Shown: positions 33,310-41,109, numbered from the stretch's first letter. The stretch is 64,000 nucleotides of DNA from an uncultured Flavobacteriales bacterium (GCA_902478645.1 CABSLV010000008.1:6948-70947); one strand, 5' to 3'. Translations and numbers: made by a program. Notes: a model not told the origin generated them from the letters alone.

Positions 33310-34266
33310 ATGACAAATAGACTCCTATACACTCTATTTTTGTTCACTCTGATGACAAGTTGCCCGGCCCAGAGTCTTCGGATCGCTTTCTACAACGTGG
33401 AAAACGCATTCGACACGCTTCGTTCACCCGGTAAGGACGACGCAGAATTTACCCCCCAGGGAGAAAAACGATGGGACACCCGGCGCTACCGCACCAAGAT
33501 AGACCACCTGGCGCAAGTGGCCGCCGACCTTTCGGCCGATCTGCTCGCTTTGGCCGAAGTGGAAAACGCCGAAGTGCTGGCCGACATTGCCCAGCGGGTG
33601 CGCGAGATGACCGGCGAGGGTTACCTCGGGATATGCCTGGAGAGCGGCGACCGGAGGGGTATTCACCCGGCACTGCTCTACCGCCGGGAGGTCTTCTCGC
33701 CCACCGAGCCGGCCAAGATCCTGCCCGTCCCGCACAACGAACGGGGCATTCTCTACGTCAAGGGCGCCGTGCTGGCTTCGGGCGACACGCTGCATCTTTT
33801 CGTCAACCACTGGACTTCGCGCTACATGGGACAAAAGGCGACCGAAGGGGCGCGGATCGCCGCCGCCCAGCGTCTGGCCCAGGCGGTCGATTCGATCTCC
33901 GGGTGCTCGGAATCCCCGCGGATCGTCCTGCTGGGCGACCTGAACGACACGCCGGACGAAAAATCCATCGTCCGCCTGACGGCTTTGCTGCCGGAGCTGC
34001 GGATGCACCTTCCAGTAGGATCCGGTACGTATTATTATCGGGGGGAATGGCTGTCGTTTGACTATATTTTTACTAACTTTGTTCCGAAGGCTGCCTTGCT
34101 TCGCCTGTGGACGAAGCCGTATCTGCTCACCCCCGAAGGGACGCCTTGGCGCACCTTCTCCGGGCCGATATACCGGGGCGGATACAGCGACCACCTCCCG
34201 GTGTATCTCGACGGGTGGATCGGAGGGCTTTCAACGAAAAACAAACAAACACACCGATCGTTATGA
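33310..34266 (+). CDS. exported endonuclease/exonuclease/phosphatase-fold protein
   Basis: A 318-residue protein with an N-terminal signal peptide; CPAQ near residue 18 could even be a lipobox. It has the EEP (DNase I/phosphodiesterase-like) fold: FYNVENAFDT (metal-site Asn), LALAEVEN (Glu), FVNHWTSR (His), LLGDLNDTPDE (Asp-Asn) and YSDHLPVYL (Asp-His). All six catalytic positions are present. EEP proteins cleave phosphodiesters or phosphomonoesters in DNA, inositol phosphates or lipids. Its stop overlaps the start of the first phosphodiester-glycosidase gene (ATGA), suggesting joint action. Confidence 0.85.
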   Translation: MTNRLLYTLFLFTLMTSCPAQSLRIAFYNVENAFDTLRSPGKDDAEFTPQGEKRWDTRRYRTKIDHLAQVAADLSADLLALAEVENAEVLADIAQRVREMTGEGYLGICLESGDRRGIHPALLYRREVFSPTEPAKILPVPHNERGILYVKGAVLASGDTLHLFVNHWTSRYMGQKATEGARIAAAQRLAQAVDSISGCSESPRIVLLGDLNDTPDEKSIVRLTALLPELRMHLPVGSGTYYYRGEWLSFDYIFTNFVPKAALLRLWTKPYLLTPEGTPWRTFSGPIYRGGYSDHLPVYLDGWIGGLSTKNKQTHRSL

Positions 34267-35099
34267 AACGCTCAAAGCTATACGTCACGATACTTGTCCT
34301 GTCGATTTTCCCCTTTTTCGCCCAAGCTCAATCCCGTGATTCCCTCACGGTAACGAAAGCCAAGTGGAACGTGCGCGAACTGGCCGAAGGGGTCGAGTGG
34401 AAAAGTTACCATTTCCGGGATAAGGAAAAGCTCTTTGGAGCAGAAGAATACATCAACCTGCTGGTCGTCGATCAGGACAAAGCCCGGGAGACCTTCCGAG
34501 TGGCGGTCTGCGGAGGCGAACCGGAGCCCACCAGCCAGATGGCGCAAAAGGCCGATGCCTTGGCCGCGGTAAACGGATCGAACTTCAGCGTAGCTCCGCC
34601 GTATGCCATCCGGAGTTACCTCCGCCTCAACGGACAGGTCCTTTCGGAGGAAGATCCCTCGGGTGACTACCTGACACTCGATTCGTTGGGACGGGTTGAG
34701 TTGGAGTACAACACACGAGTACAGTGGATAAAGGCCCCCACGGTGCTCGGATGCGGGCCTGCATTGCTCTTCGGCGGGAAGGTATTAGCGCAGAAAAGTT
34801 CTGCCCGCGAGCCCCGTACGGCGATCGCTACAAAGGGAAATACCGTCCTGCTCATCACGGTGGACGGTCGTTCGTTCCGCAACTCCTCGGGGGTAACGCT
34901 GTCCGAACTGGCCGAATTGCTGCGCTGGCTGGGTGCCGAAAACGCCTTGGCACTCGACGGAGGGAATGCCGCCACGATGTACATCCGGGGCGAGGATTTC
35001 GACGGGGTGGTCAATCACCCCAGTGGAAACGGGAAGTTCAACCACAAAGGCGAGCAGGCAGTGGCCAACGCCCTGCTCTTGTGTCTTCCGGAAAATTAA
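34263..35099 (+). CDS. phosphodiester glycosidase (NAGPA/DUF2233) paralog 1
   Basis: A 278-residue exported protein (signal peptide ending FAQAQ) of the NAGPA/DUF2233 family. The human member removes GlcNAc from a mannose-6-phosphate diester. Family blocks are VNGSNFS, REPRTAIATKG, TVDGRS and DGVVNHPSG. It departs from its two neighbours at two conserved places: LDGGNAATM where they have LDGGGSSTL or LDGGGSTTM, and NGSNFS where they have NGSFY. This copy may have altered activity. It is translationally coupled to the EEP gene and 21 nt from paralog 2. Confidence 0.82.
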   Translation: MKRSKLYVTILVLSIFPFFAQAQSRDSLTVTKAKWNVRELAEGVEWKSYHFRDKEKLFGAEEYINLLVVDQDKARETFRVAVCGGEPEPTSQMAQKADALAAVNGSNFSVAPPYAIRSYLRLNGQVLSEEDPSGDYLTLDSLGRVELEYNTRVQWIKAPTVLGCGPALLFGGKVLAQKSSAREPRTAIATKGNTVLLITVDGRSFRNSSGVTLSELAELLRWLGAENALALDGGNAATMYIRGEDFDGVVNHPSGNGKFNHKGEQAVANALLLCLPEN

Positions 35100-35120
35100 T
35101 CCCAAAGGAACCTTCTGGAA

Positions 35121-36005
35121 ATGATCCGTCGCCTTTTCGTCGCCGCAGGGACCTTGCTCGTCCTTTCCCTGAGCGGAACGCTCTTCGGGCAAGCGGTAAA
35201 CGATTCGCTCGTTTTCGCCCGGGCCTCGTGGGACACCCGTCCGCTGGCAGAAGGCGTGCAGTGGCGTCAGTACCATTTCAAGGGCAAGGAAAAGCTCTTT
35301 GGAGCCAACCAGTACGTCAGCCTGCTCGTAGTGGACCAAGGCACAGGAAAGTATCGCTTTCAGGTAGCCATCGAACCGGGCAAGCGGCAACGCACCAGCC
35401 ATGCAGCTGAAGAAGCCGGAGCCTTGGCCGCCATCAATGGTTCGTTTTACCAGACGAAACCGCCGTATCTTCCGGTGGGCTTTCTCAAGGCCGGGGGGCG
35501 TATCCTCCAGGACAAGTTGCCCAGCGGGAGGTACGTGATGATCGACCGGGAAGGACGCCTTACGGTAGAGTGCACCGGCGAGGATCCCTCCTTGCGGGAA
35601 GAACCGGAGATCGTCTCGACCTACACGCCGATGCTCGTGCAGGAGGGAAAGCCGCTTTGCGGTACGGGCGATACGTATCGCGCGCCCCGCACGGCGGTGG
35701 GCGTCCGGGGCGATACAGTCCTGCTGCTGGTGGTGGACGGCCGTGCGGGGCGCTCCCGCGGGGTCTCGCTCGAAGAGACGGCCAAACTGATGCAGTGGCT
35801 GGGGGCGGAAGAGGCCTTGAACCTGGACGGGGGAGGCTCCTCTACCCTGTACATCCGAGGCGAACGGGCTCATGGAGTGGTCAATCATCCCAGCGATGCG
35901 CTTCTGGGGTTTTCGCACCGGGGCGAACGGGCGGTGGGACATTCGATCCTTTTGCTGGAGAAAGGACCGGAAGAAGACAAAAAAGCAGAATCAACACAAA
36001 ATTAA
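35121..36005 (+). CDS. phosphodiester glycosidase (NAGPA/DUF2233) paralog 2
   Basis: A 294-residue exported paralog with a signal peptide ending LFGQA. It has the intact family motifs AAINGSFYQTKPPY, APRTAVGVRGD, LVVDGR and ALNLDGGGSSTLYIRG, then HGVVNHPS. The shared N-terminal pattern W(x)5-LAEGVxW(x)2-YHF and EKLFGA shows that all three tandem copies arose by duplication. A Lys/Glu-rich C-terminal tail of about 15 residues is unique to this copy. Confidence 0.85.
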   Translation: MIRRLFVAAGTLLVLSLSGTLFGQAVNDSLVFARASWDTRPLAEGVQWRQYHFKGKEKLFGANQYVSLLVVDQGTGKYRFQVAIEPGKRQRTSHAAEEAGALAAINGSFYQTKPPYLPVGFLKAGGRILQDKLPSGRYVMIDREGRLTVECTGEDPSLREEPEIVSTYTPMLVQEGKPLCGTGDTYRAPRTAVGVRGDTVLLLVVDGRAGRSRGVSLEETAKLMQWLGAEEALNLDGGGSSTLYIRGERAHGVVNHPSDALLGFSHRGERAVGHSILLLEKGPEEDKKAESTQN

Positions 36006-36025
36006 TCTTATAAAAAACAAACATC

Positions 36026-36892
36026 ATGCTTAAAAAACGAATTACTCTTTCTTTGGCCCTGCTCGCCTTTTTTGCCGGAGGAGCCGCTGCACAGACCAAC
36101 GACTCGCTGACCTTTGTCAATGCCAAGTGGAACAAGGAAAAAGTGGCCAAAGGCATCGAATGGTACCAGTACCACTTCACCGGGGAGGAAAAGCTCTTCG
36201 ATGCAGAAGAGTTCGTCAATGTCATTGTCGTCGATCAGAAAAAAGCCAAACGCCGCTTTGCCCTCACCGCCCTCGAAGGAAAACTGCGCCGCACGAGCCA
36301 GGCAGCCCTCGATTCGGGAGCCATCGTGGCCATCAACGGTTCGTTTTACAATACGCGCCCGCCGTACAATTCGGTGTGCTACCTCAAGATCAACGGCGAA
36401 GTTATCTTTGAGCGTTCGGGCAAGATGGGCGACCGCGATGGCGGCGCAGTCCTGATCGATGATCGGGGACGCGTCAGCGTCGAACAGGGCGACCCCGTCG
36501 ATCTCCAATGGGTATCGGCCCGTACCGAACCTTCCATCATCGGCTCGGGTCCGATGATGCTTCAGGACGGCCAACGGATCGACATGGGCACGGGGGCATT
36601 CGTTACCCTGCGCCATCCGCGCACGGCCATCGGCACTTCGGGCAACAAGGTGTATCTGGTTACGGTGGACGGACGCTCCAAAGGCAATTCGCTGGGAGTG
36701 AACCTGAACGAACTGGCCAACATCCTCAAATGGCTCGGGGCGGAGAACGCCTTGAACCTCGACGGAGGCGGTTCGACCACGATGTACATCGAGGGACAGC
36801 CCGAGAACGGCATCGTCAACCGTCCGTGCGACAACCAGAAGTTCGACCGCCAGGGCGAACGCCGGGTGAGCAACTCCCTGCTGCTGCTCTGA
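36026..36892 (+). CDS. phosphodiester glycosidase (NAGPA/DUF2233) paralog 3
   Basis: A 288-residue exported paralog with a signal peptide ending GAAAQ. Motifs are intact: VAINGSFYNTRPPYNS, HPRTAIGTSGN, VTVDGRSKG, ALNLDGGGSTTMYIEG and GIVNRPCDN. It lies 20 nt after paralog 2, so EEP and the three paralogs form one tight unit. Substrate is unknown. By family analogy each would cleave the sugar-phosphate side of a glycan phosphodiester, leaving a phosphate the EEP-type enzyme might remove. Confidence 0.85.
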   Translation: MLKKRITLSLALLAFFAGGAAAQTNDSLTFVNAKWNKEKVAKGIEWYQYHFTGEEKLFDAEEFVNVIVVDQKKAKRRFALTALEGKLRRTSQAALDSGAIVAINGSFYNTRPPYNSVCYLKINGEVIFERSGKMGDRDGGAVLIDDRGRVSVEQGDPVDLQWVSARTEPSIIGSGPMMLQDGQRIDMGTGAFVTLRHPRTAIGTSGNKVYLVTVDGRSKGNSLGVNLNELANILKWLGAENALNLDGGGSTTMYIEGQPENGIVNRPCDNQKFDRQGERRVSNSLLLL

Positions 36893-36948
36893 CCGTCCCG
36901 TACGGAAAAATGAATGTATTTTAACCGTTAAAACACAGTTACCAGAAC

Positions 36949-36973
36949 GCCGGGCTGCCGCAGGCAGCCCGGC
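36949..36973. terminator. strong hairpin without T run
   Basis: An 11-bp GC-rich perfect stem (GCCGGGCTGCC) with a 3-nt GCA loop, between paralog 3 and the NlpC/P60 gene, ending 15 nt before its ATG. There is no U tract, so it may be a weak terminator, an mRNA-processing or stability structure, or a translation-modulating hairpin. Confidence 0.45.
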
Positions 36974-36988
36974 TATACCGAAAAACAG

Positions 36989-37756
36989 ATGAGATACGCC
37001 ATTTGCTCTCTTTCCGTCGTGCCTGTGCGCCGCGAACCTTCCGACGCATCGGAGATGACCACCCAGGCACTCTTCGGAGAGATATTCAAAGTTTTGGAAC
37101 GCCGCGCCTCCTGGAGCCGCATCCGGCTTCACCACGACGGCTATGAAGGTTGGGTGAGCAACAAGCAATACCTCGAGATCCTGGCCGAACAGTACACCGC
37201 CCTGGCCAAGGAAAAACCCGTTTACTGCGCGCAGAGCGTAGCGGTGTGCAAGAGCGCCCAACAAGCCCTCCCGATCCTGATCGGATCGCGTCTGCCGGGG
37301 TTCGAAAACGGGACTTTTGTCCTGGGAGACCAGACCTACACATTCGAGGGGCATACCGTTTCGGGGAAAAAACCCAAGAGCGAGATCGTCTGCGTAGCCC
37401 GGGGATTTCTCGGGGCGCCCTATTTATGGGGCGGGAGGTCTTTCTTCGGGATCGACTGTTCGGGATTTGTCCAGATGTGCTACCGTCTGTGCGGGCGGAG
37501 TCTGCCCCGCGACGCCAAGGATCAGGCGACGGGCGGAGAAGTTCTCTCCTTTGTCGAGGAAGCCGAAGAAGGCGACACGGCCTTTTTTGACAACGACCAG
37601 GGCGATATCGTGCACGTGGGTATCGTCCTGTCCGACCATCGGATCATCCATGCCAGCGGACAGGTGCGCATCGACACGCTGGACCAGACCGGTATATACA
37701 ATGCACAGGTGGGACGCTATACCCACAAGCTCCGCCTGCTCAAACGGGAGAAATAA
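36989..37756 (+). CDS. SH3b-NlpC/P60 cell-wall peptidase
   Basis: A 255-residue cysteine peptidase: an N-terminal bacterial SH3 domain (about 1-62), a second SH3-like part, and a C-terminal NlpC/P60 domain. The catalytic Cys157 is in GIDCSGFVQMCYRL, with His209 in DIVHVGIVL and His221 in IIHASG. There is no signal peptide, as in cytoplasmic gamma-D-glutamyl-diamino-acid endopeptidases (DPP VI/YkfC type) that recycle murein peptides. The start at 36989 matches the SH3 N-terminus. Confidence 0.88.
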   Translation: MRYAICSLSVVPVRREPSDASEMTTQALFGEIFKVLERRASWSRIRLHHDGYEGWVSNKQYLEILAEQYTALAKEKPVYCAQSVAVCKSAQQALPILIGSRLPGFENGTFVLGDQTYTFEGHTVSGKKPKSEIVCVARGFLGAPYLWGGRSFFGIDCSGFVQMCYRLCGRSLPRDAKDQATGGEVLSFVEEAEEGDTAFFDNDQGDIVHVGIVLSDHRIIHASGQVRIDTLDQTGIYNAQVGRYTHKLRLLKREK

Positions 37757-37810
37757 CTCTCCCGGAATGTCCTTTGTGGGGAATATATTCATACCTAAAA
37801 ACATGTAAAC

Positions 37811-38896
37811 ATGATGAAATCGACCTTACCCTTTTTGGCCTTGACGGGTTGTTCGTTACTGCTGTCCCCTTCGGCAGATGCCTGTACGGGAATCACCTTG
37901 AAGAGCAAAGACGGCGCGACCATCGTAGCCCGCACTATTGAATGGGGCGGCAGCGACCTGAACAGCCAGTACGTAGTCGTTCCGCGGGGATACACTCAGA
38001 GCTCGTTCGTTCCCGGAGGAACAAAAGACGGCATGACCTTTACCGCACGCTACGGATTCGTGGGCATCGCTGTCGAACAGGAAGAATTTGTCGCCGAAGG
38101 GCTCAACGAAGCCGGACTGTCTGCCGGGCTGTTTTACTTTCCCCGTACGGGCCAATACAAAGACTATGTGCTTTCCGAAAAGGACAAGAGCATTTCCGAC
38201 CTTCAGTTGGTATCCTGGATCCTGGGCGAATGCGCCACGGTAGACGAGGTGAAGGCTGCCCTGGAAAACGTACGGGTGATCGCCATCGACCCGCGCGCAT
38301 CGACGGTACACTGGCGTTTTGCCGATACGAGCGGGCGTCAGATCGTCCTGGAGATCATCGGCGGTGAAGTTCGTTTTTACGACAACCCCTTGGGCGTGCT
38401 GACCAATTCTCCGGAACTCTCCTGGCACCTGACCAACCTGAACAACTACGTCAATCTCTTTCCCGGGTCGGCTCCCAGCCAGCGTTTGGGTGCGATCGAA
38501 TTGACCTCCATGGGAGCCGGAAGCGGCTTTTTAGGGCTGCCGGGCGACATCACCCCGCCTTCCCGTTTTGTCCGGGCTGCTTTCTATCAGGCTACCGCCC
38601 CGCAGCAGCCGACAGCCCTCAAAACGGTATTGCAGGCCCTTCAGATCCTCAACAGTTTCGACATTCCGGTAGGCGTCGAGTTTGCCCAGGGACAGGTACC
38701 CTCCGATATCCCCAGCGCTACGCAATGGACCTCGGCTACCGACATGGGCAACCGGATGATCTATTTCCGCACGATGTACGACAGCACCATCCGCAGCATC
38801 GACTTGAACAAGATCGACTTTTCCCGGGTGAAATACCGTGCCGTAGCACTCGATCCGGTCAAACAGCAGCCGGTTCAGGCTATCAAGATTCAATAA
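37811..38896 (+). CDS. choloylglycine hydrolase / penicillin V acylase family protein
   Basis: A 361-residue exported Ntn hydrolase. After signal-peptide and propeptide removal the N-terminal nucleophile would be Cys25 (ADACTGITL). Other catalytic positions fit: ARTIEW (Arg, with Glu at the usual Asp position), GLNEAGLSAGLFYF (Asn), VLTNSPELSWHLTNL (Asn) and PPSRFVRAAF (Arg). The family splits amide bonds in conjugated bile salts or penicillin V; the Gram-negative gut type is usually a bile salt hydrolase. Which substrate applies cannot be told from sequence. A second in-frame ATG is at 37814. Confidence 0.88.
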   Translation: MMKSTLPFLALTGCSLLLSPSADACTGITLKSKDGATIVARTIEWGGSDLNSQYVVVPRGYTQSSFVPGGTKDGMTFTARYGFVGIAVEQEEFVAEGLNEAGLSAGLFYFPRTGQYKDYVLSEKDKSISDLQLVSWILGECATVDEVKAALENVRVIAIDPRASTVHWRFADTSGRQIVLEIIGGEVRFYDNPLGVLTNSPELSWHLTNLNNYVNLFPGSAPSQRLGAIELTSMGAGSGFLGLPGDITPPSRFVRAAFYQATAPQQPTALKTVLQALQILNSFDIPVGVEFAQGQVPSDIPSATQWTSATDMGNRMIYFRTMYDSTIRSIDLNKIDFSRVKYRAVALDPVKQQPVQAIKIQ

Positions 38897-38944
38897 TATT
38901 TCCCCGTAGTTTTCCTTCCACGCCCCTACCCGAGCGGGAAAACT

Positions 38945-38953
38945 TGTGGATAA
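38945..38953. promoter_or_regulatory. consensus DnaA box upstream of tdk
   Basis: TGTGGATAA, the exact complement of TTATCCACA, lies 39 nt before the tdk -7 box. A single 9-mer match occurs by chance about once in such a window, so weight rests on the location. Confidence 0.3.
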
Positions 38954-38992
38954 CTCCCGGGAGGGAACACTGAAAGTAAACGAAAGAGAACC

Positions 38993-39000
38993 TATCTTTG
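38993..39000 (+). promoter_or_regulatory. -7 box for tdk-folB
   Basis: TATCTTTG, 60 nt before the tdk ATG, immediately followed by a strong hairpin. Confidence 0.65.
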
Positions 39001-39003
39001 CAG

Positions 39004-39036
39004 GGCGGGTGCGGGAAAATCCCGCACCCGCCTTTT
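39004..39036 (+). terminator. GC-rich hairpin plus T4 at the predicted 5' end of tdk mRNA
   Basis: A 13-bp perfect stem (GGCGGGTGCGGGA / TCCCGCACCCGCC) with an AAA loop, then TTTT. It starts 4 nt after the -7 box, so it would form at the very 5' end of the tdk transcript. It may terminate readthrough from the choloylglycine hydrolase gene, or stabilise or attenuate tdk mRNA. Confidence 0.55.
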
Positions 39037-39060
39037 CCATAGCTTAAGACTGAAGGAGAT

Positions 39061-39681
39061 ATGTTTCTGGAAAACACCGTCAATCATTCCGAATACAGCG
39101 GATGGATCGAAGTGATCTGCGGCTCGATGTTTTCGGGCAAGACCGAAGAACTCATCCGCCGGCTCAAACGCGCCCGGATCGCCCGCCAGCGGGTCGAGAT
39201 CTTCAAACCGGCCATCGACACCCGGTACGACGAGCAGATGGTCGTCTCCCACGACCGCAACGAGATCATCTCCACCCCGGTGAGCCATTCGAGTGAAATC
39301 CTGCTGCGCGCCACCGATGTGGACGTGGTGGGAGTGGACGAAGCCCAGTTTTTCGACGAAGGCATCGTGGAGGTTTGCAACACGTTGGCCAACAGTGGCA
39401 TTCGCGTGATCGTCGCCGGACTGGACATGGATTACCTCGGGCGGCCGTTCGGACCGATGCCCTTCCTGATGGCCACCGCCGAATACGTCACCAAAGTCCA
39501 TGCCGTCTGCACCCGCACGGGCAATCTGGCCCACTATACGCACCGCCTTACCCGGAACGACTCGCTGGTGCTCCTGGGCGAGACGCACGACTACGAACCC
39601 CTCTCCCGCAAAGCCTATTTCCAAGCCCGCAAGGCCGAAGAGCAGGAAGAACAAAAACAAAAAACCGCCCATGAAAAATAA
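39061..39681 (+). CDS. tdk: thymidine kinase (type II)
   Basis: Phosphorylates thymidine to dTMP. The 206-residue protein has the P-loop GSMFSGKTEEL (about 21-31), the DEAQFF block with catalytic Glu, and the C-terminal lasso region. The two CxxC zinc pairs of typical type II kinases are reduced: only one Cys remains in VCTRTGNLAHYTHR. I recall the same pattern in Bacteroides Tdk, so it is lineage-typical. folB overlaps by 11 nt. Confidence 0.95.
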   Translation: MFLENTVNHSEYSGWIEVICGSMFSGKTEELIRRLKRARIARQRVEIFKPAIDTRYDEQMVVSHDRNEIISTPVSHSSEILLRATDVDVVGVDEAQFFDEGIVEVCNTLANSGIRVIVAGLDMDYLGRPFGPMPFLMATAEYVTKVHAVCTRTGNLAHYTHRLTRNDSLVLLGETHDYEPLSRKAYFQARKAEEQEEQKQKTAHEK

Positions 39682-40027
39682 GATCCGTCTCGAAGGCCTG
39701 CGCACCTACGCCTTTCACGGCTGCCTCCCATCCGAAGCACTCACCGGAGCCATGTACAGCACCGACGTGGAAGTGGAAACCGACTTTTTACAGGCAGCCC
39801 GTACGGACGAGCTCTGCGCCGGCACCATCGACTACGGACAGATCGCCCGGATCGTCCGCCGGGAAATGGCCCAACGGGCCCGCCTGATCGAGAACGTCGC
39901 CCTGCGCATTCACCAAGCCATCCACCGCGAATTTCCCCAAGCGGAAAAAGTATGCGTGCGCGTGAGCAAACTGGCACCTCCGGTAGAAGGGGCGGCCGAG
40001 CGGGCGACGGTCGAGATAGCCGATTGA
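39671..40027 (+). CDS. folB: dihydroneopterin aldolase
   Basis: A 118-residue FolB. It splits dihydroneopterin to 6-hydroxymethyl-dihydropterin in folate synthesis. Motifs: RTYAFHGCLPSE (substrate Glu/Tyr region), TIDYGQIARIV and ENVALRIHQAI, with VSKLAPPVEG near the end. It starts inside the last codons of tdk in another frame, implying coupled translation. A strong terminator follows. Confidence 0.92.
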   Translation: MKNKIRLEGLRTYAFHGCLPSEALTGAMYSTDVEVETDFLQAARTDELCAGTIDYGQIARIVRREMAQRARLIENVALRIHQAIHREFPQAEKVCVRVSKLAPPVEGAAERATVEIAD

Positions 40028-40113
40028 AGGGATGCTCTTTCGGCGCAAATGCCGAAAGTTTTGCCACACTTTTGATTGTTTGAAAAAGCCCCGGATCGTG
40101 CCCGTCCAAAAAA

Positions 40114-40140
40114 GCAAAACGCCCGAAGAGGGCGTTTTGC
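40114..40140. terminator. intrinsic terminator after folB
   Basis: An 11-bp stem (GCAAAACGCCC / GGGCGTTTTGC) with a GAAGA loop, 87 nt after the folB stop. A- and T-rich arms make it usable from both sides. Confidence 0.8.
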
Positions 40141-40257
40141 AAACTCCTCGGAAGGTATGGGATCGATTGGGTTTTGTGTTCCTTCCAAGAGAGTTTTGGA
40201 AAAACCAGAGGAGTTATTTTCAGAAAACAGGGGCGATAAAGAATGCTTTTCCGAAAG

Positions 40258-40689
40258 TCATTCCTGCCGGGAAGGAGGCATTTTCACCCGATACGTCCCC
40301 AAAGGCATCCCATCCAAACGGATTTCGATCCGGATGGCATCTTTCCGGTACTTTTCGATGGATTCCAGAGGAATATCCGGCAGATGGAATACATAGCTTG
40401 TCCGATAAGTGTCTTTCGCTTCTTTTCCTTTTATTTCCATTTTCCCTCGGGCGATCGACTGCTGCAGCCCGGGGCAAATCAATATGTACTCCAAGCGATG
40501 TAACCGATCAATATCCCCGAAGGACGATACCCCGAAACGCACTGAGAGAACACACTTTTGTGGCGATCTTTCTCGGACACATGCATGCAAATCCTCCAAA
40601 CGGATACGCTCACGAATCGATAAATTCCACAAAACACCCATCACCGCCGTAACAGCAGTTAGTGTGCAACAAAGGACAAATATCCTCAT
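40258..40689 (-). CDS. small exported or membrane-anchored hypothetical protein
   Basis: A 143-residue protein with an N-terminal hydrophobic segment (about residues 3-22, RIFVLCCTLTAVTAVMG) that could be a signal peptide or anchor, followed by a soluble domain containing basic and beta-prone stretches (YVFHLPDIPLESIEKY). I recognise no family. It lies directly downstream of the ncRNA terminator, ends before the folB terminator, and has no clear -7 box of its own. Confidence 0.55.
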   Translation of the reverse strand: MRIFVLCCTLTAVTAVMGVLWNLSIRERIRLEDLHACVRERSPQKCVLSVRFGVSSFGDIDRLHRLEYILICPGLQQSIARGKMEIKGKEAKDTYRTSYVFHLPDIPLESIEKYRKDAIRIEIRLDGMPLGTYRVKMPPSRQE

Positions 40690-40738
40690 GGTTTTTTCGG
40701 TCCCTTCCGGCCGCCCGACGAAGAGGAAAAGTTCGGAT

Positions 40739-40767
40739 AAAAAAAGAAGCGGGCGACCGCCTACTTC
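40739..40767 (-). terminator. intrinsic terminator of the ncRNA
   Basis: On the minus strand GAAG-ta-GGC(G)...(C)GCC-cg-CTTC forms a hairpin followed by seven T residues. Confidence 0.75.
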
Positions 40768-40919
40768 TTGTCAGGTGTCGCCAAACCCCTATACATACGC
40801 AGACAGCCACCCACCTATGACGATGGATGGTCTTGGTCTGTGCCCCGTATGCAGTTATAAAGTTGGCGACTTTAACAAGAAAAGGCACTTCTTTGTGTCA
40901 GTAAATAACCTCGAAAGGT
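40739..40919 (-). ncRNA. predicted structured RNA, 6S-RNA-like
   Basis: An independent transcription unit of about 180 nt on the minus strand, bounded by a -7 box (40925-40932) and an intrinsic terminator (40739-40767). The transcript would begin with an ATAACCT/AGGTTAT hairpin capped by TTCG. Its body then folds into one long imperfect rod: TTCTTGT pairs with ACAAGAA, GTCGCCAAC with GTTTGGCGAC, then an asymmetric central bubble, CATACG with CGTATG, CAGAC with GTCTG, and a terminal stem. A long rod with a central bubble is the layout of 6S RNA (the Bacteroidales-1 class is the local candidate). No convincing ORF occupies it. Identity is inferred from shape only. Confidence 0.55.
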
Positions 40920-40924
40920 TATGA

Positions 40925-40932
40925 CAAAGGTA
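40925..40932 (-). promoter_or_regulatory. -7 box for the ncRNA
   Basis: Minus-strand TACCTTTG. The 170 nt between this box and the end of metF (to 41109) are AT-rich and hold nothing else I can identify. Confidence 0.6.
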
Positions 40933-41109
40933 ACGGAAATTTTCGTTCCGCACGCATCGACTTATTTTTTCTGATAAATTTTTTCCTCTTAACAAAGATT
41001 AAAAGATATTTCTCCCTCTTCATTGCAAGCGTACAAAAGCGAAAAACGCAAAGACTTTGCCTTACGAGCCGAGCAGTTTCAGTCTTGCAAAAAGAAAAAT
41101 AAGAGACGT

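Noticed and set aside
40409..40924. 171-codon plus-strand ORF across the small secreted gene and the ncRNA
   Set aside because: It crosses a folB-side minus-strand gene and the terminator and promoter of the RNA unit, and shows no protein-like pattern.
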